Source: Rhodospirillales bacterium URHD0017 (GTDB taxonomy: Bacteria; Pseudomonadota; Alphaproteobacteria; Reyranellales; Reyranellaceae). From it: a stretch of DNA of 64,000 bases. Positions within the stretch are counted from its first letter, which is position 1. Every line of letters starts with the position of its first letter. Shown here piece after piece: positions 38,717 to 47,754 of the stretch. The translations under genes and the position numbers were made by a program. The notes under the pieces were generated by a model that was given only the letters and a program-made list of their open reading frames with translations, made no database searches and was not told the DNA's origin. The stretch is taken from contig FODP01000014.1 of NCBI GenBank assembly GCA_900110395.1, positions 162,362 through 226,361 of the forward strand, in the 5' to 3' direction.

Positions 38717-39562
38717 TCAGACGCCGTGCGTCACGTTCCAGCGCAGCAGGCGTTTTTCGGCGAGTGAGATGACGCCGAAGAACAGGGCCGAGAAGGTCGA
38801 GCCGACAACGATGGTGGCGTAGAGCAGCGGTGAATCGAAATTGTAGGTCGACTGGATGATCAGTGCGCCGATGCCCTTGGTCGATCCGATCCATTCGCCC
38901 ACGATGGCGCCGATCACCGCGGTGGAGGCGGCGATCTTCAGGGCCGAGAAGAGGTAGGGTAGGGCGTTGGGGACACGAATGCGCATGAAGACCTCGCGGG
39001 GCGTGGCCGACAGGATGCGCATCAGCTCGAGCTGCTCGGCGCGCACGTCGCGCAGGCCGCGCGTCATGTTCACCAAGGTCGGGAAGAAGCAGATGATGGC
39101 GGCGATGGCGATCTTGGGCTCCATGCCGTTGCCCAGCAGCAGCACCAGGATCGGCGCCTTGGCGACGACCGGGATGGTGTTGACCATCACGGCGATGGGA
39201 AACAGCGCCTCTTCCATGGTCTTGCGATAGACGAAGGCGGTCGCCAGCGTGATGGCGGCGAGGTTGCCCAGGATGAAGCCGGAGACGGCCTCGATCGCCG
39301 TCGGCAGCAGGTTGGCCATCAGCATGTCGAAGCGGTCGTAGAGCACCTGGCCCACCGCCACCGGCGAGGGCGCGATGAACGGCTGGATGTCGAAGATCTT
39401 CACCGCCTGCCACCACACCAGCAGGAAGACGATCACGGCCGCCACAGGCAGCAGGCGGCCGCGCCAGGCGAGGTAGCGCTTGCGGGCGAGGAAGCGCGCC
39501 TGGGCCTCGGCATCCTCCGTAAAGGCGCTAGCCATGGTGACCGGTTCGGCCTGGTTCGCCAT
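38717..39562 (-). CDS. ABC transporter permease, NitT/TauT (SsuC) type
   Basis: Inner-membrane permease of 281 residues with about six helices. The cytoplasmic coupling loop is of the SsuC/TauC type (GLRDVRAEQLELMRILSATP then IRVPNALPYLFSALKIAAS). The N-terminal 35 residues are a soluble extension (MANQAEPVTMASAF). It overlaps the ATPase stop by one base and lies 25 bases before the FAD oxidoreductase. Forms one importer with the next two genes. Confidence 0.93.
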   Translation of the reverse strand: MANQAEPVTMASAFTEDAEAQARFLARKRYLAWRGRLLPVAAVIVFLLVWWQAVKIFDIQPFIAPSPVAVGQVLYDRFDMLMANLLPTAIEAVSGFILGNLAAITLATAFVYRKTMEEALFPIAVMVNTIPVVAKAPILVLLLGNGMEPKIAIAAIICFFPTLVNMTRGLRDVRAEQLELMRILSATPREVFMRIRVPNALPYLFSALKIAASTAVIGAIVGEWIGSTKGIGALIIQSTYNFDSPLLYATIVVGSTFSALFFGVISLAEKRLLRWNVTHGV

Positions 39563-40326
39563 CAGCAGGTCTCCAGCACGCGGCGCAGATGGCCGGCCAG
39601 GGCCACGAACTCCGGCGTCTCGCGCATGGCAAGCCGACGCGGCGTCGGCAGGGTGACCGGCACCAGCTCGCGGACCCGGCCCGGTCGGGCGGCCAGCAGC
39701 AGCACCTTCTGGCCGAGGAAGGCCGCCTCGTAGATCGAATGGGTGACGAACACGATCGTGGTCCCGGTCGATTCCCAGACCTGCAGCAGTTCCTCGTTCA
39801 GGCGATCGCGGGTGATCTCGTCGAGCGCACCGAACGGCTCGTCCATCAGCAACAGCCGCGGGCCGGACACCAGGGCGCGGGCGATCGCCACGCGCTGGCG
39901 CATGCCGCCCGACAGTTCATGCGGATAGGCCTGCTCCCAGCCGGTGAGGCCGACCAGGGCCAGCAGGTCCTGCGGCGAGCGTGCGCCGGGCAGGGCCTTG
40001 CCGCCGCCGACCTCGAGCGGCAGCGTGACGTTTTCGAGCACGGTGCGCCACGGCAGCAGCGCGGCATCCTGGAAGACGAAGCCGATCTCGCGATTGAGCC
40101 GAGCGGTCGCCGGCGCATCGCCCAGTACGGAGATCCGTCCGCCGCTGGGCTCGATCAGGTCGGCCATCACCCGCAACAACGTCGACTTGCCGCAGCCCGA
40201 CGGGCCGAGCAGGGTGAGGAAGCTGCCGCGGGGGATCGCGAGGTCGATGTTTTCCAGCGCCGTGACCGTGCCGCGCTCCGTCGTGAAGCGCACGGTGATC
40301 CGCTCGCACTGGACGGCGACCGCCAT
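39562..40326 (-). CDS. ABC transporter ATP-binding protein, NitT/TauT (SsuB) type
   Basis: ATPase of the importer, 254 residues: Walker A LLGPSGCGKSTLLRV (about residues 38-52), Q-loop FVFQDAALLPWRTVLENV, signature LSGGMRQRVAIARAL, Walker B LLLMDEPFGALDE, switch histidine in IVFVTHSIYEAAFL. The sequence is typical of sulfonate, nitrate or thiamine-precursor importers, which do not share one substrate. It follows the binding-protein gene by four bases. Confidence 0.95.
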   Translation of the reverse strand: MAVAVQCERITVRFTTERGTVTALENIDLAIPRGSFLTLLGPSGCGKSTLLRVMADLIEPSGGRISVLGDAPATARLNREIGFVFQDAALLPWRTVLENVTLPLEVGGGKALPGARSPQDLLALVGLTGWEQAYPHELSGGMRQRVAIARALVSGPRLLLMDEPFGALDEITRDRLNEELLQVWESTGTTIVFVTHSIYEAAFLGQKVLLLAARPGRVRELVPVTLPTPRRLAMRETPEFVALAGHLRRVLETC

Positions 40327-40330
40327 CGGT

Positions 40331-41368
40331 TCAGCCGACCTTGGCGCGGGCGCCCTTGGTGGCGTCGAGGATCTTGGTGGTGATCACGTCCTCGAGCTTG
40401 GGGGCGCCGGCGGAGAACTGCTTCAGGTCGTCGTAGAGCGCGATCTGCTCCTGCCAGATCGCCGGGTCGAAGGCGCCCCAGCCGTTGGCCTGCGTGTTGG
40501 CGTTGAAGGCGAAGGTGAGCAGTACCTTGCTGCCCTCGACCTCGTCGGCGAGGTTGAGGTTGGAGTACTCCTTGACCAGCAGGGCCGCGGCCTTGTCGGG
40601 GTTCTTGAGCGCGTACTCCCAGCCGCGCGACGCGGCACGGACATAGCCCGCCAGCATCTCGGGCTTCTTCTCGATCGTGGTCTTGGTGGCGTAGTAGGGC
40701 AGCGCATAGAGCCGGACGCCGGCGTCCCACAGGCGGAGATCGATGCGGTCGGGACCGAGCGGCTTCAAGGTCGTGGTGTTGGTGATCCAGCCGCTCACCA
40801 CGTCGGTCTGGCCGGTCAGGATCGGCGTCATCTCCGAGCCGATGATCACGATCTCGACGTCCTTCTCGGCGATGCCGTGCTTCTTCATCAGCGCGTTCAG
40901 GAGGACCTTGGCGGTCGCCTGGATGCCGACCTTCTTGCCGATGAGGTCCTTGGCTTGGCGCACCGGCTTCTTGGGCAGCGAGAAATAGGCGTAGGGATGC
41001 TGCTGCAGGCCGGTGGCGAAGCACATCACCGGGATCTTCTGCGACGCCGCCAGCATCAGCGAGGGGCTCGACGAGACCTGGCCTATGTCGTGGCGGCCCG
41101 AGGCGACGATCGCTACGCCGTCAATGCTGGGCCCGCCGGGATGGATCACGACGTTGAGCTTCTCCTCCTCGAAGTAGCCGAGATGCTTGGCGGCGACCTC
41201 GCCGATCTGATTGTTGCCGGCGAGCCAGCCGAGCTGGAGATTGACGGTCTGGGTCTTGGCCTGGGCAAAGCCGCCCCCGGGGAGGAGGCCTGAGGCGGCG
41301 AAGCCGGTGGCGGCGGCTCCGGCTTTGAGCAGTGAGCGGCGGCGGATGCTGGAACCGAGCTGGCGCAT
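40331..41368 (-). CDS. ABC transporter substrate-binding protein, NMT1/SsuA type, Tat-exported
   Basis: Periplasmic receptor, 345 residues from the ATG at 41368, which follows GAAGGGGAAG. A twin-arginine signal is seen (SIRRRSLLKAGAAATGF, residues 7-23) with a hydrophobic stretch ending GGGFAQA. The mature part has VNLQLGWLAGNNQIGEVAAK and the NMT1-like GKKVGIQATAKVLL near residue 145. An in-frame ATG at 41434 would bury the Tat signal and is less likely. First gene of the seven-gene operon; divergent from the LysR gene. Ligand unknown. Confidence 0.92.
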   Translation of the reverse strand: MRQLGSSIRRRSLLKAGAAATGFAASGLLPGGGFAQAKTQTVNLQLGWLAGNNQIGEVAAKHLGYFEEEKLNVVIHPGGPSIDGVAIVASGRHDIGQVSSSPSLMLAASQKIPVMCFATGLQQHPYAYFSLPKKPVRQAKDLIGKKVGIQATAKVLLNALMKKHGIAEKDVEIVIIGSEMTPILTGQTDVVSGWITNTTTLKPLGPDRIDLRLWDAGVRLYALPYYATKTTIEKKPEMLAGYVRAASRGWEYALKNPDKAAALLVKEYSNLNLADEVEGSKVLLTFAFNANTQANGWGAFDPAIWQEQIALYDDLKQFSAGAPKLEDVITTKILDATKGARAKVG

Positions 41369-41499
41369 GGCGACTTCCCCTTCGTCGTTCCCCAATGAAA
41401 CGCTATTGACGTGCAGTGCTCTAGAAAAGAACATTAATTCGCGCGGTGTGCTGCCATTTCGGCATCGCCCGTCCAGGGCCGGAGGGGAGGCCAGATCGC
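41369..41499. promoter_or_regulatory. Divergent control region between importer operon and LysR gene
   Basis: 131 bases separate the two start codons. The region contains an A+T-richer core (41395-41450) with TTGACG at 41408 on the plus strand and several T-N11-A options typical of LysR sites, but I cannot single out one operator. The layout (LysR divergent from its target operon) suggests this is where the regulator binds. Confidence 0.45.
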
Positions 41500-42441
41500 A
41501 TGCATGCGGCGGTGCTGCGCTACTTCGACCATGTCGCGCGCCACGGCTCGATCCGCAAGGCGGCCGATGCGCTGAGCGTCGCCTCGTCGGCGGTCAACCG
41601 GCAGATCCTGCGGCTCGAGGACGAGATGGGCGTGGCGCTGTTCGAGCGCGGCCGCAGCGGCGTGCGCCCGACGGCGGCCGGCGAATTGCTGCTGCGCCAC
41701 GTGCGTGAGACGCAGAACGAATACCAGCGTACGCGGGCGGAGATCGCGAGCCTCGGCGGCACGGTGAGCGGCGACGTCCGCATCATCTCGCTGGAATCGA
41801 TGCTGGTGCGCTTCCTGCCGCAGGTCGTCGACGAGGTGTCGGCGCGCCATCCCAAGGTGACCTTCACCGTGCTCGCCGTGCATCCGAGCGAGATCGGCGA
41901 GGCGCTGCGCTCGGGCGACAACGACTTCGGCGTGCTGTTCGTCGACGCCCGCCACCGCGGCGTCGACGTCATCGCCGAGTTCCCGACCTCGGTCGGTGCG
42001 CTGATGCGGCCTGACCATCCGCTGGCCGGGCGCAAGTCCTTGACGCTCACCGAGTGCGTCGGCCATCCGGTGGTCATGCTGCAGGACCGCTGGCTGCTCG
42101 ACGCCATCATGGCGATGGAGTTCTCGGGCTCCGGCGCGCGCCTGTCGCCGCGCGTCGTCTCCAACTCCATCGAGTTCATGCGCCAGGTGATCCGCTCGGG
42201 GCTGGGCATCGGCTTCTTCACGCCGATCGGCTTCATCGAGGAGATCCGCCGCGGCGAGCTGGTGCACGTGCCGCTGGCCGAACCGGGGCTGGCGCAAAGC
42301 CGTATCGGCATCCTGGTGCCGCGCTACCGCCGTTTGTCGCCGCCGGCCCGATTGATGATCAACCACATCAGCGAACGGCTGGGCGCGTTCGCCGATTTCC
42401 TGGCCGCACCACCGCGGCGGCGGCGACGGGGCAGGAGCTGA
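41500..42441 (+). CDS. LysR-family transcriptional regulator
   Basis: DNA-binding regulator, 313 residues from the ATG at 41500, nine bases after GGAGGGGAGG. N-terminal winged helix (residues 1-60): YFDHVARHGSIRKAADALSV and NRQILRLEDEMGVALFERG. An effector-binding domain follows, with GLGIGFFTPIGFI near residue 250 and a poly-arginine tail. It is transcribed away from the importer/catabolic operon and one base before the amidohydrolase, so it probably controls both in response to the imported compound. Confidence 0.92.
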   Translation: MHAAVLRYFDHVARHGSIRKAADALSVASSAVNRQILRLEDEMGVALFERGRSGVRPTAAGELLLRHVRETQNEYQRTRAEIASLGGTVSGDVRIISLESMLVRFLPQVVDEVSARHPKVTFTVLAVHPSEIGEALRSGDNDFGVLFVDARHRGVDVIAEFPTSVGALMRPDHPLAGRKSLTLTECVGHPVVMLQDRWLLDAIMAMEFSGSGARLSPRVVSNSIEFMRQVIRSGLGIGFFTPIGFIEEIRRGELVHVPLAEPGLAQSRIGILVPRYRRLSPPARLMINHISERLGAFADFLAAPPRRRRRGRS

Positions 42442-42442
42442 C

Positions 42443-43717
42443 ATGGCGATCGTTCTCACCGGTGGCGCCGTCCTCACGGTCAACGCCGCCAACGAATTCC
42501 TGCCGTCGGCCGATATCCGGATCGAGGGCGATGTCATCGCAGCCCTTGGTCCGGCGGGCAGCCTGGCGCGGCCCGGCGACACGCCGATCGACTGCCGCGA
42601 GGCGCTGGTCGCGCCCGGCCTGGTCAACGTCCATACCCACGCCGCGACCGCCTTCTATCGTGGCATGGCCGAAGACCAGCCGCGCGCCTTCTGGTCGGCG
42701 GGCTATGCCATGCGCGGCCAGGAGAGTTTTACGGTCGAGGACCACGTCCTCTCGGTGCGCGCCGCTTGCGCGGAGTTCCTGCTGAACGGCGTCACCTGCA
42801 TCGCCGATCGGCTGGGCAACATGGATCGCATCGCCCCCGGCATCGAGGCCTCGGGCATCCGCGCCGTGGTCGGCCATTCGCTGGTCGATGCCCGCGCGCC
42901 GGCGGACTGGAAGACGGCGGACGCGGTTCTCGAGCGCTACGGCACCGATCCGCGCCGTCGCATCTTCGCCGGCATCGCCCCGCATGCCCTCGATACCTGC
43001 TCCGACGCGCTCCTGACGGAGTGCGCGCGCCGCGCCGACAGGACCGGCGCCAAGGTCTTCATCCATGTCGCGCAGAACGAGCCGGAGGTCGCCGCCGTGC
43101 GTCGGCGCGGCCATGACGGGGCACTCGCCTGCCTGGTCGCAACCGGTCTGGCGACGCCCAGCACCGTGGCCGCGCACGCAATCTATCTCAGCGACGCGGA
43201 ATTCGATGCCTGGCCGGCCCACGGCATCGCCATCGCCCATTGCCCGGCGAGCAACCTCAAGATCGAGGCACGGACCCTGCCATTGGCGCGCCTGGTGGGC
43301 CGCGTACCGATCGGGCTCGGCACCGACTGGACCGCTTCGAACAACGCCATGGACATGCTGGCCGAGGCGCGATTGGCGGCCCTGGTCGGCAAGATGCGGG
43401 CCGACGATCCCGAGGTGCGGCCGGTGCGCCAGATGGTGCGCATGCTCACCATCGACGGTGCGCGGGCGCTCGGCCTCGATGCGCTCGTGGGCAGCATCGA
43501 AGCCGGCAAGCGCGCCGACCTCGTCGTGTTCGACGGCAACAGGCTCGAGGCGACGCCGGCGCATGACCCGGAGGCGAACCTGATCTATTCGCTCAATCCC
43601 CGCGCGGTGCGCGACGTGCTGGTCGACGGCGCACTGCTGGTGCGCCACGGCAAGCTGACATGGGACGACGAAGCCGCTCTGGCGCGTCAGCAGCGGACGC
43701 GCGGCGCGCTACGCTAG
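42443..43717 (+). CDS. Amidohydrolase, ATZ/TRZ-like (chlorohydrolase/deaminase) family
   Basis: Metal-dependent hydrolase of 424 residues. Metal ligands are the HxH pair at residues 64 and 66 (GLVNVHTHAAT), a histidine in FIHVAQNEPEV, one in AAHAIYLSD and the aspartate in GLGTDWTASNN. The subfamily acts on amino or halogen groups of purines, pyrimidines and s-triazines, or on SAH/MTA. The third ligand is in an HVAQ context where many relatives have HxxE, which may alter substrate choice. Co-transcribed with the LysR gene. Its stop codon TAG overlaps the stop of the convergent small gene through the palindrome CTAG. Confidence 0.88.
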   Translation: MAIVLTGGAVLTVNAANEFLPSADIRIEGDVIAALGPAGSLARPGDTPIDCREALVAPGLVNVHTHAATAFYRGMAEDQPRAFWSAGYAMRGQESFTVEDHVLSVRAACAEFLLNGVTCIADRLGNMDRIAPGIEASGIRAVVGHSLVDARAPADWKTADAVLERYGTDPRRRIFAGIAPHALDTCSDALLTECARRADRTGAKVFIHVAQNEPEVAAVRRRGHDGALACLVATGLATPSTVAAHAIYLSDAEFDAWPAHGIAIAHCPASNLKIEARTLPLARLVGRVPIGLGTDWTASNNAMDMLAEARLAALVGKMRADDPEVRPVRQMVRMLTIDGARALGLDALVGSIEAGKRADLVVFDGNRLEATPAHDPEANLIYSLNPRAVRDVLVDGALLVRHGKLTWDDEAALARQQRTRGALR

Positions 43718-43914
43718 ATCACCTGCCAGTGTATCAAGGCGAACAGGCCGACGGCGGTAGCGAACGCCCCGTACAGCGCGAGCATCAACGGTCGCAGCTG
43801 GCGGACATTGTCGTTGGCCGGCCGGCCGAGCCGCACGATGCGCGGCAGCGGCCGGGAGTTCTGCTCGGCCGCCCAGGTCGTTGCCGGGCGCGGCCCTCGC
43901 GATGATCGTGCCAT
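43714..43914 (-). CDS. Small membrane-anchored hypothetical protein
   Basis: A 66-residue product preceded by a good GGGAGGAAG site. The basic N-terminal half contains the segment RIVRLGRPANDNVRQLRP; the C-terminal half is one hydrophobic helix (PLMLALYGAFATAVGLFALI). No function known. It lies 34 bases downstream of gltA on the same strand and may be co-transcribed. Confidence 0.65.
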   Translation of the reverse strand: MARSSRGPRPATTWAAEQNSRPLPRIVRLGRPANDNVRQLRPLMLALYGAFATAVGLFALIHWQVI

Positions 43915-43948
43915 GTCTCGCTTCCTCCCAGGATAGCGATCGAGCGTT

Positions 43949-45247
<1,299 letters not shown>

Positions 45248-45330
45248 AGGACACTCTTTCAGCTCGATTTCACGGGTTCAGGGGCACCCTAACAAGCCCC
45301 CTCCGGAGGCGCAATTGTGCGGGCCAGCCG

Positions 45331-46212
45331 CTATTTCGCGGGCCGCAGCAGGCCTGTAATGCGGCCGTCGATCAGCGCCAATCCGACCCCGATCAGGGCC
45401 ATCCCGGCGAACTGCCGGGGCTCCAGTGGCTCGCCCAGGACGAGCGCACCCAGCAGGGTGGCGGGCACGGGAATCAACAAGGTGACGAGCAGCAGGTTGG
45501 TGGCGCCGGCGGCGGCGAGGATGCGGAAATAGAGGACGTAGGCCAGCGCCGTCGACAGCAGGGCCAGCCCGGCCAGGGCGAGCGCGACCGCGAGCGATGG
45601 CGGCGCCGCGAGCGTCCATGGCCGGTCGACGACAAGCATGATCGGCAGAATCAACAATGCACTGGCCGTGACCTGTCCTGCCGCAGCCTCGGTCGGCGCG
45701 ACCCCCATGCGCCGGAAGCGCCGGCCATAGACGCCGGCGAAGGCATAGGAGAGGGCGGCCGCCAGGCAGGCCGCCTGGCCCCACAGCGTCGAGCCGCCAT
45801 TCAAGGCGGCCGGACCGATCAGCACGACGACGCCCAGAAGCCCGAACAGCAGGGAGGCGATCTTGGTCCGGTCGATCTTCTCGTCGGGCGTGAGGAAGTG
45901 GGCGACGACCAGGGTGAAGAGCGGCGTGGTGGCATTGAGGATCGAGGCCAGGCCCACGGCGATCTCCGTCTGGCCCCAGAAGATCAGGCTGAAGGGCAGG
46001 GCGTTGTTCAGGAAGCCCATGGCGAAGTACGCGCGCCACGGCGCGTCCCATCGCGGCGGGACGACCAGCGCGAGCGCCAGCGCCGCGAGCGAGACACGGG
46101 CGAACACCACGGTGAACGGGCCGAGTTCGCTCACCGCCACCTTGGCGAAGAAGAACGAGCCGCCCCACAGGACGGTGAGCGACAGAAGCCAGAGCCAGAC
46201 GCGCAATGCCAT
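45331..46212 (-). CDS. DMT-superfamily (EamA) transporter
   Basis: Inner-membrane drug/metabolite exporter of 293 residues with ten hydrophobic helices arranged as two EamA repeats; the first contains LWGGSFFFAKVAVSELGPF and the second GQVTASALLILPIMLV. The loop LGEPLEPRQFAGMALIGVG is typical at the end of repeat 2. Lies between gltX and gltA in the same orientation, 33 bases after gltX. Substrate unknown. Confidence 0.88.
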   Translation of the reverse strand: MALRVWLWLLSLTVLWGGSFFFAKVAVSELGPFTVVFARVSLAALALALVVPPRWDAPWRAYFAMGFLNNALPFSLIFWGQTEIAVGLASILNATTPLFTLVVAHFLTPDEKIDRTKIASLLFGLLGVVVLIGPAALNGGSTLWGQAACLAAALSYAFAGVYGRRFRRMGVAPTEAAAGQVTASALLILPIMLVVDRPWTLAAPPSLAVALALAGLALLSTALAYVLYFRILAAAGATNLLLVTLLIPVPATLLGALVLGEPLEPRQFAGMALIGVGLALIDGRITGLLRPAK

Positions 46213-46245
46213 CGCCGCATTGTGACGACCGGACGTGCATGAGCT

Positions 46246-47649
46246 CTATCCGCCGGCGGCGAGCAATCTCGCCTTGGCCTCCGCCGGACCCAGGATCGCC
46301 ACGACCTCGAAGATGCCGGGCGACGCCGTCGACCCGGTGAGGGCAACGCGCAGTGGCTGTGCGACCTGGCCCAGCTTCACGTTCTCGGCTTCCGCGAAGC
46401 GGCGCACGGCCTCCTCGATCGCCTTCTCGGTCCAATCGTTGAGGCCCTCGAATGCCGCCGCCAGCCGGCCGAGCAGCGCCTTGCTGTCGGGCGTGATCTG
46501 GGCGCGCGCCTTGTCGTCGCCGATCGGCGGCGCGCCGTCGCGGGCATAGAAGACCAGGTTGTCGGCCAGCTCGATCACGGTGCGCGAACGCGGCTTCACG
46601 CCGTTCATGCCGCGCTCGATGCGCGCCAGGCCAGCGGCGTCGACGGCGCGGCCGAGCACCTTCTCGATGCGCGGCAGCACGAGCGGCAGCAGCTCGGCGT
46701 CGGGCGTCTCGCGCAGGTAGTGCGCGTTGAGATTGGTGAGCTTGGCCATGTCGAAGCGCGAGGCCGAACGGCCGACGCTCGGCAGGTCGAACCATTCGAT
46801 CGCCTGCGCGGTCGAGATGGTCTCGTCGTCACCGTGGCTCCAGCCCAGCCGCAGCAGGTAGTTGCGCAGCGCTGCCGCCAGGAAGCCCATGTCGCGATAG
46901 GCATCGACCCCGAGCGCGCCGTGGCGCTTGCTGAGCTTGGCGCCGTCGTCGCCATGGATCAGCGGAATGTGGGCATAGACCGGCCGCGGCCAGTCCATGG
47001 CGTTGATGATCTGCAGCTGGCGGAAGGCGTTGTTGAGGTGCTCGGCGCCGCGGATCACGTGCGTCACGCCCATGTCGTGGTCGTCGACCACGACCGCCAG
47101 CATGTAGGTCGGCGTGCCGTCGGCGCGCAGCAGGATCATGTCGTCGAGCTGGGCGTTCTCGACCTTGACCTCGCCCTGCACGGCATCCTGGATCACGGTC
47201 TGGCCGTTCTGCGGCGCCTTCAGCCGGACGACCGGGGCCACGCCTGCCGGCGCCTCCTCGGGCTTGCGATCGCGCCAGCGGCCGTCGTAGCGCATGGGCA
47301 CGCCGGCACGCTTCTGCGCCTCGCGCATCTCCTCGAGCTCCTTTGGCGAGGCGTAGCAGTGGTAGGCCTTGCCCTCGGCCAGCATCTTGCGCGCCACCTC
47401 GGCGTGACGCTCGGCGCGCGGGAACTGGAAGATCGGATCGCCGTCCCACTGCACGCCGAGCCAGGACAGGCCGTCCAGGATGGCCTCGACGGCGGGCTCG
47501 GTGGAGCGCGCGCGATCGGTGTCCTCGATGCGCAGCAGGAACTTGCCGCCGTGATGGCGGGCGTACAGCCAGTTGAACAGCGCCGTGCGTGCCCCGCCAA
47601 TGTGCAGGTAGCCGGTGGGCGAGGGGGCGAAGCGGGTGACGACGGTCAT
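46246..47649 (-). CDS. gltX: Glutamyl-tRNA synthetase
   Basis: Charges tRNA-Glu (and possibly tRNA-Gln). 467 residues. Class I HIGH-type motif is TRFAPSPTGYLHIGGARTAL at the N-terminus and the KMSKS-type motif is AKLSKRHGALGV near residue 240. RIEDTDRARSTEP and YMLAVVVDDHDMGVTHVIRG are also diagnostic. It is divergent from comEC. Alphaproteobacteria often carry two GltX-like genes; whether this one is discriminating cannot be told here. Confidence 0.96.
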   Translation of the reverse strand: MTVVTRFAPSPTGYLHIGGARTALFNWLYARHHGGKFLLRIEDTDRARSTEPAVEAILDGLSWLGVQWDGDPIFQFPRAERHAEVARKMLAEGKAYHCYASPKELEEMREAQKRAGVPMRYDGRWRDRKPEEAPAGVAPVVRLKAPQNGQTVIQDAVQGEVKVENAQLDDMILLRADGTPTYMLAVVVDDHDMGVTHVIRGAEHLNNAFRQLQIINAMDWPRPVYAHIPLIHGDDGAKLSKRHGALGVDAYRDMGFLAAALRNYLLRLGWSHGDDETISTAQAIEWFDLPSVGRSASRFDMAKLTNLNAHYLRETPDAELLPLVLPRIEKVLGRAVDAAGLARIERGMNGVKPRSRTVIELADNLVFYARDGAPPIGDDKARAQITPDSKALLGRLAAAFEGLNDWTEKAIEEAVRRFAEAENVKLGQVAQPLRVALTGSTASPGIFEVVAILGPAEAKARLLAAGG

Positions 47650-47715
47650 GACCTAGAGGGGCATTATTCAGGGTTCGCGCGGGTTTTGCCGCATTTCGGC
47701 CGAAAAAGCGCGCCG

Positions 47716-47744
47716 TAGGTAGGCGAGCGTCCTTGCACTGTCAA
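47716..47744 (-). promoter_or_regulatory. Possible gltX promoter
   Basis: On the minus strand TTGACA (47744-47739) is followed after 17 bases by TACCTA (47721-47716), about 66 bases before the gltX start. The -35 is a perfect consensus match; the -10 is poor. It sits in the 105-base divergent gap shared with comEC. Confidence 0.4.
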
Positions 47745-47754
47745 ACAACGGGGA

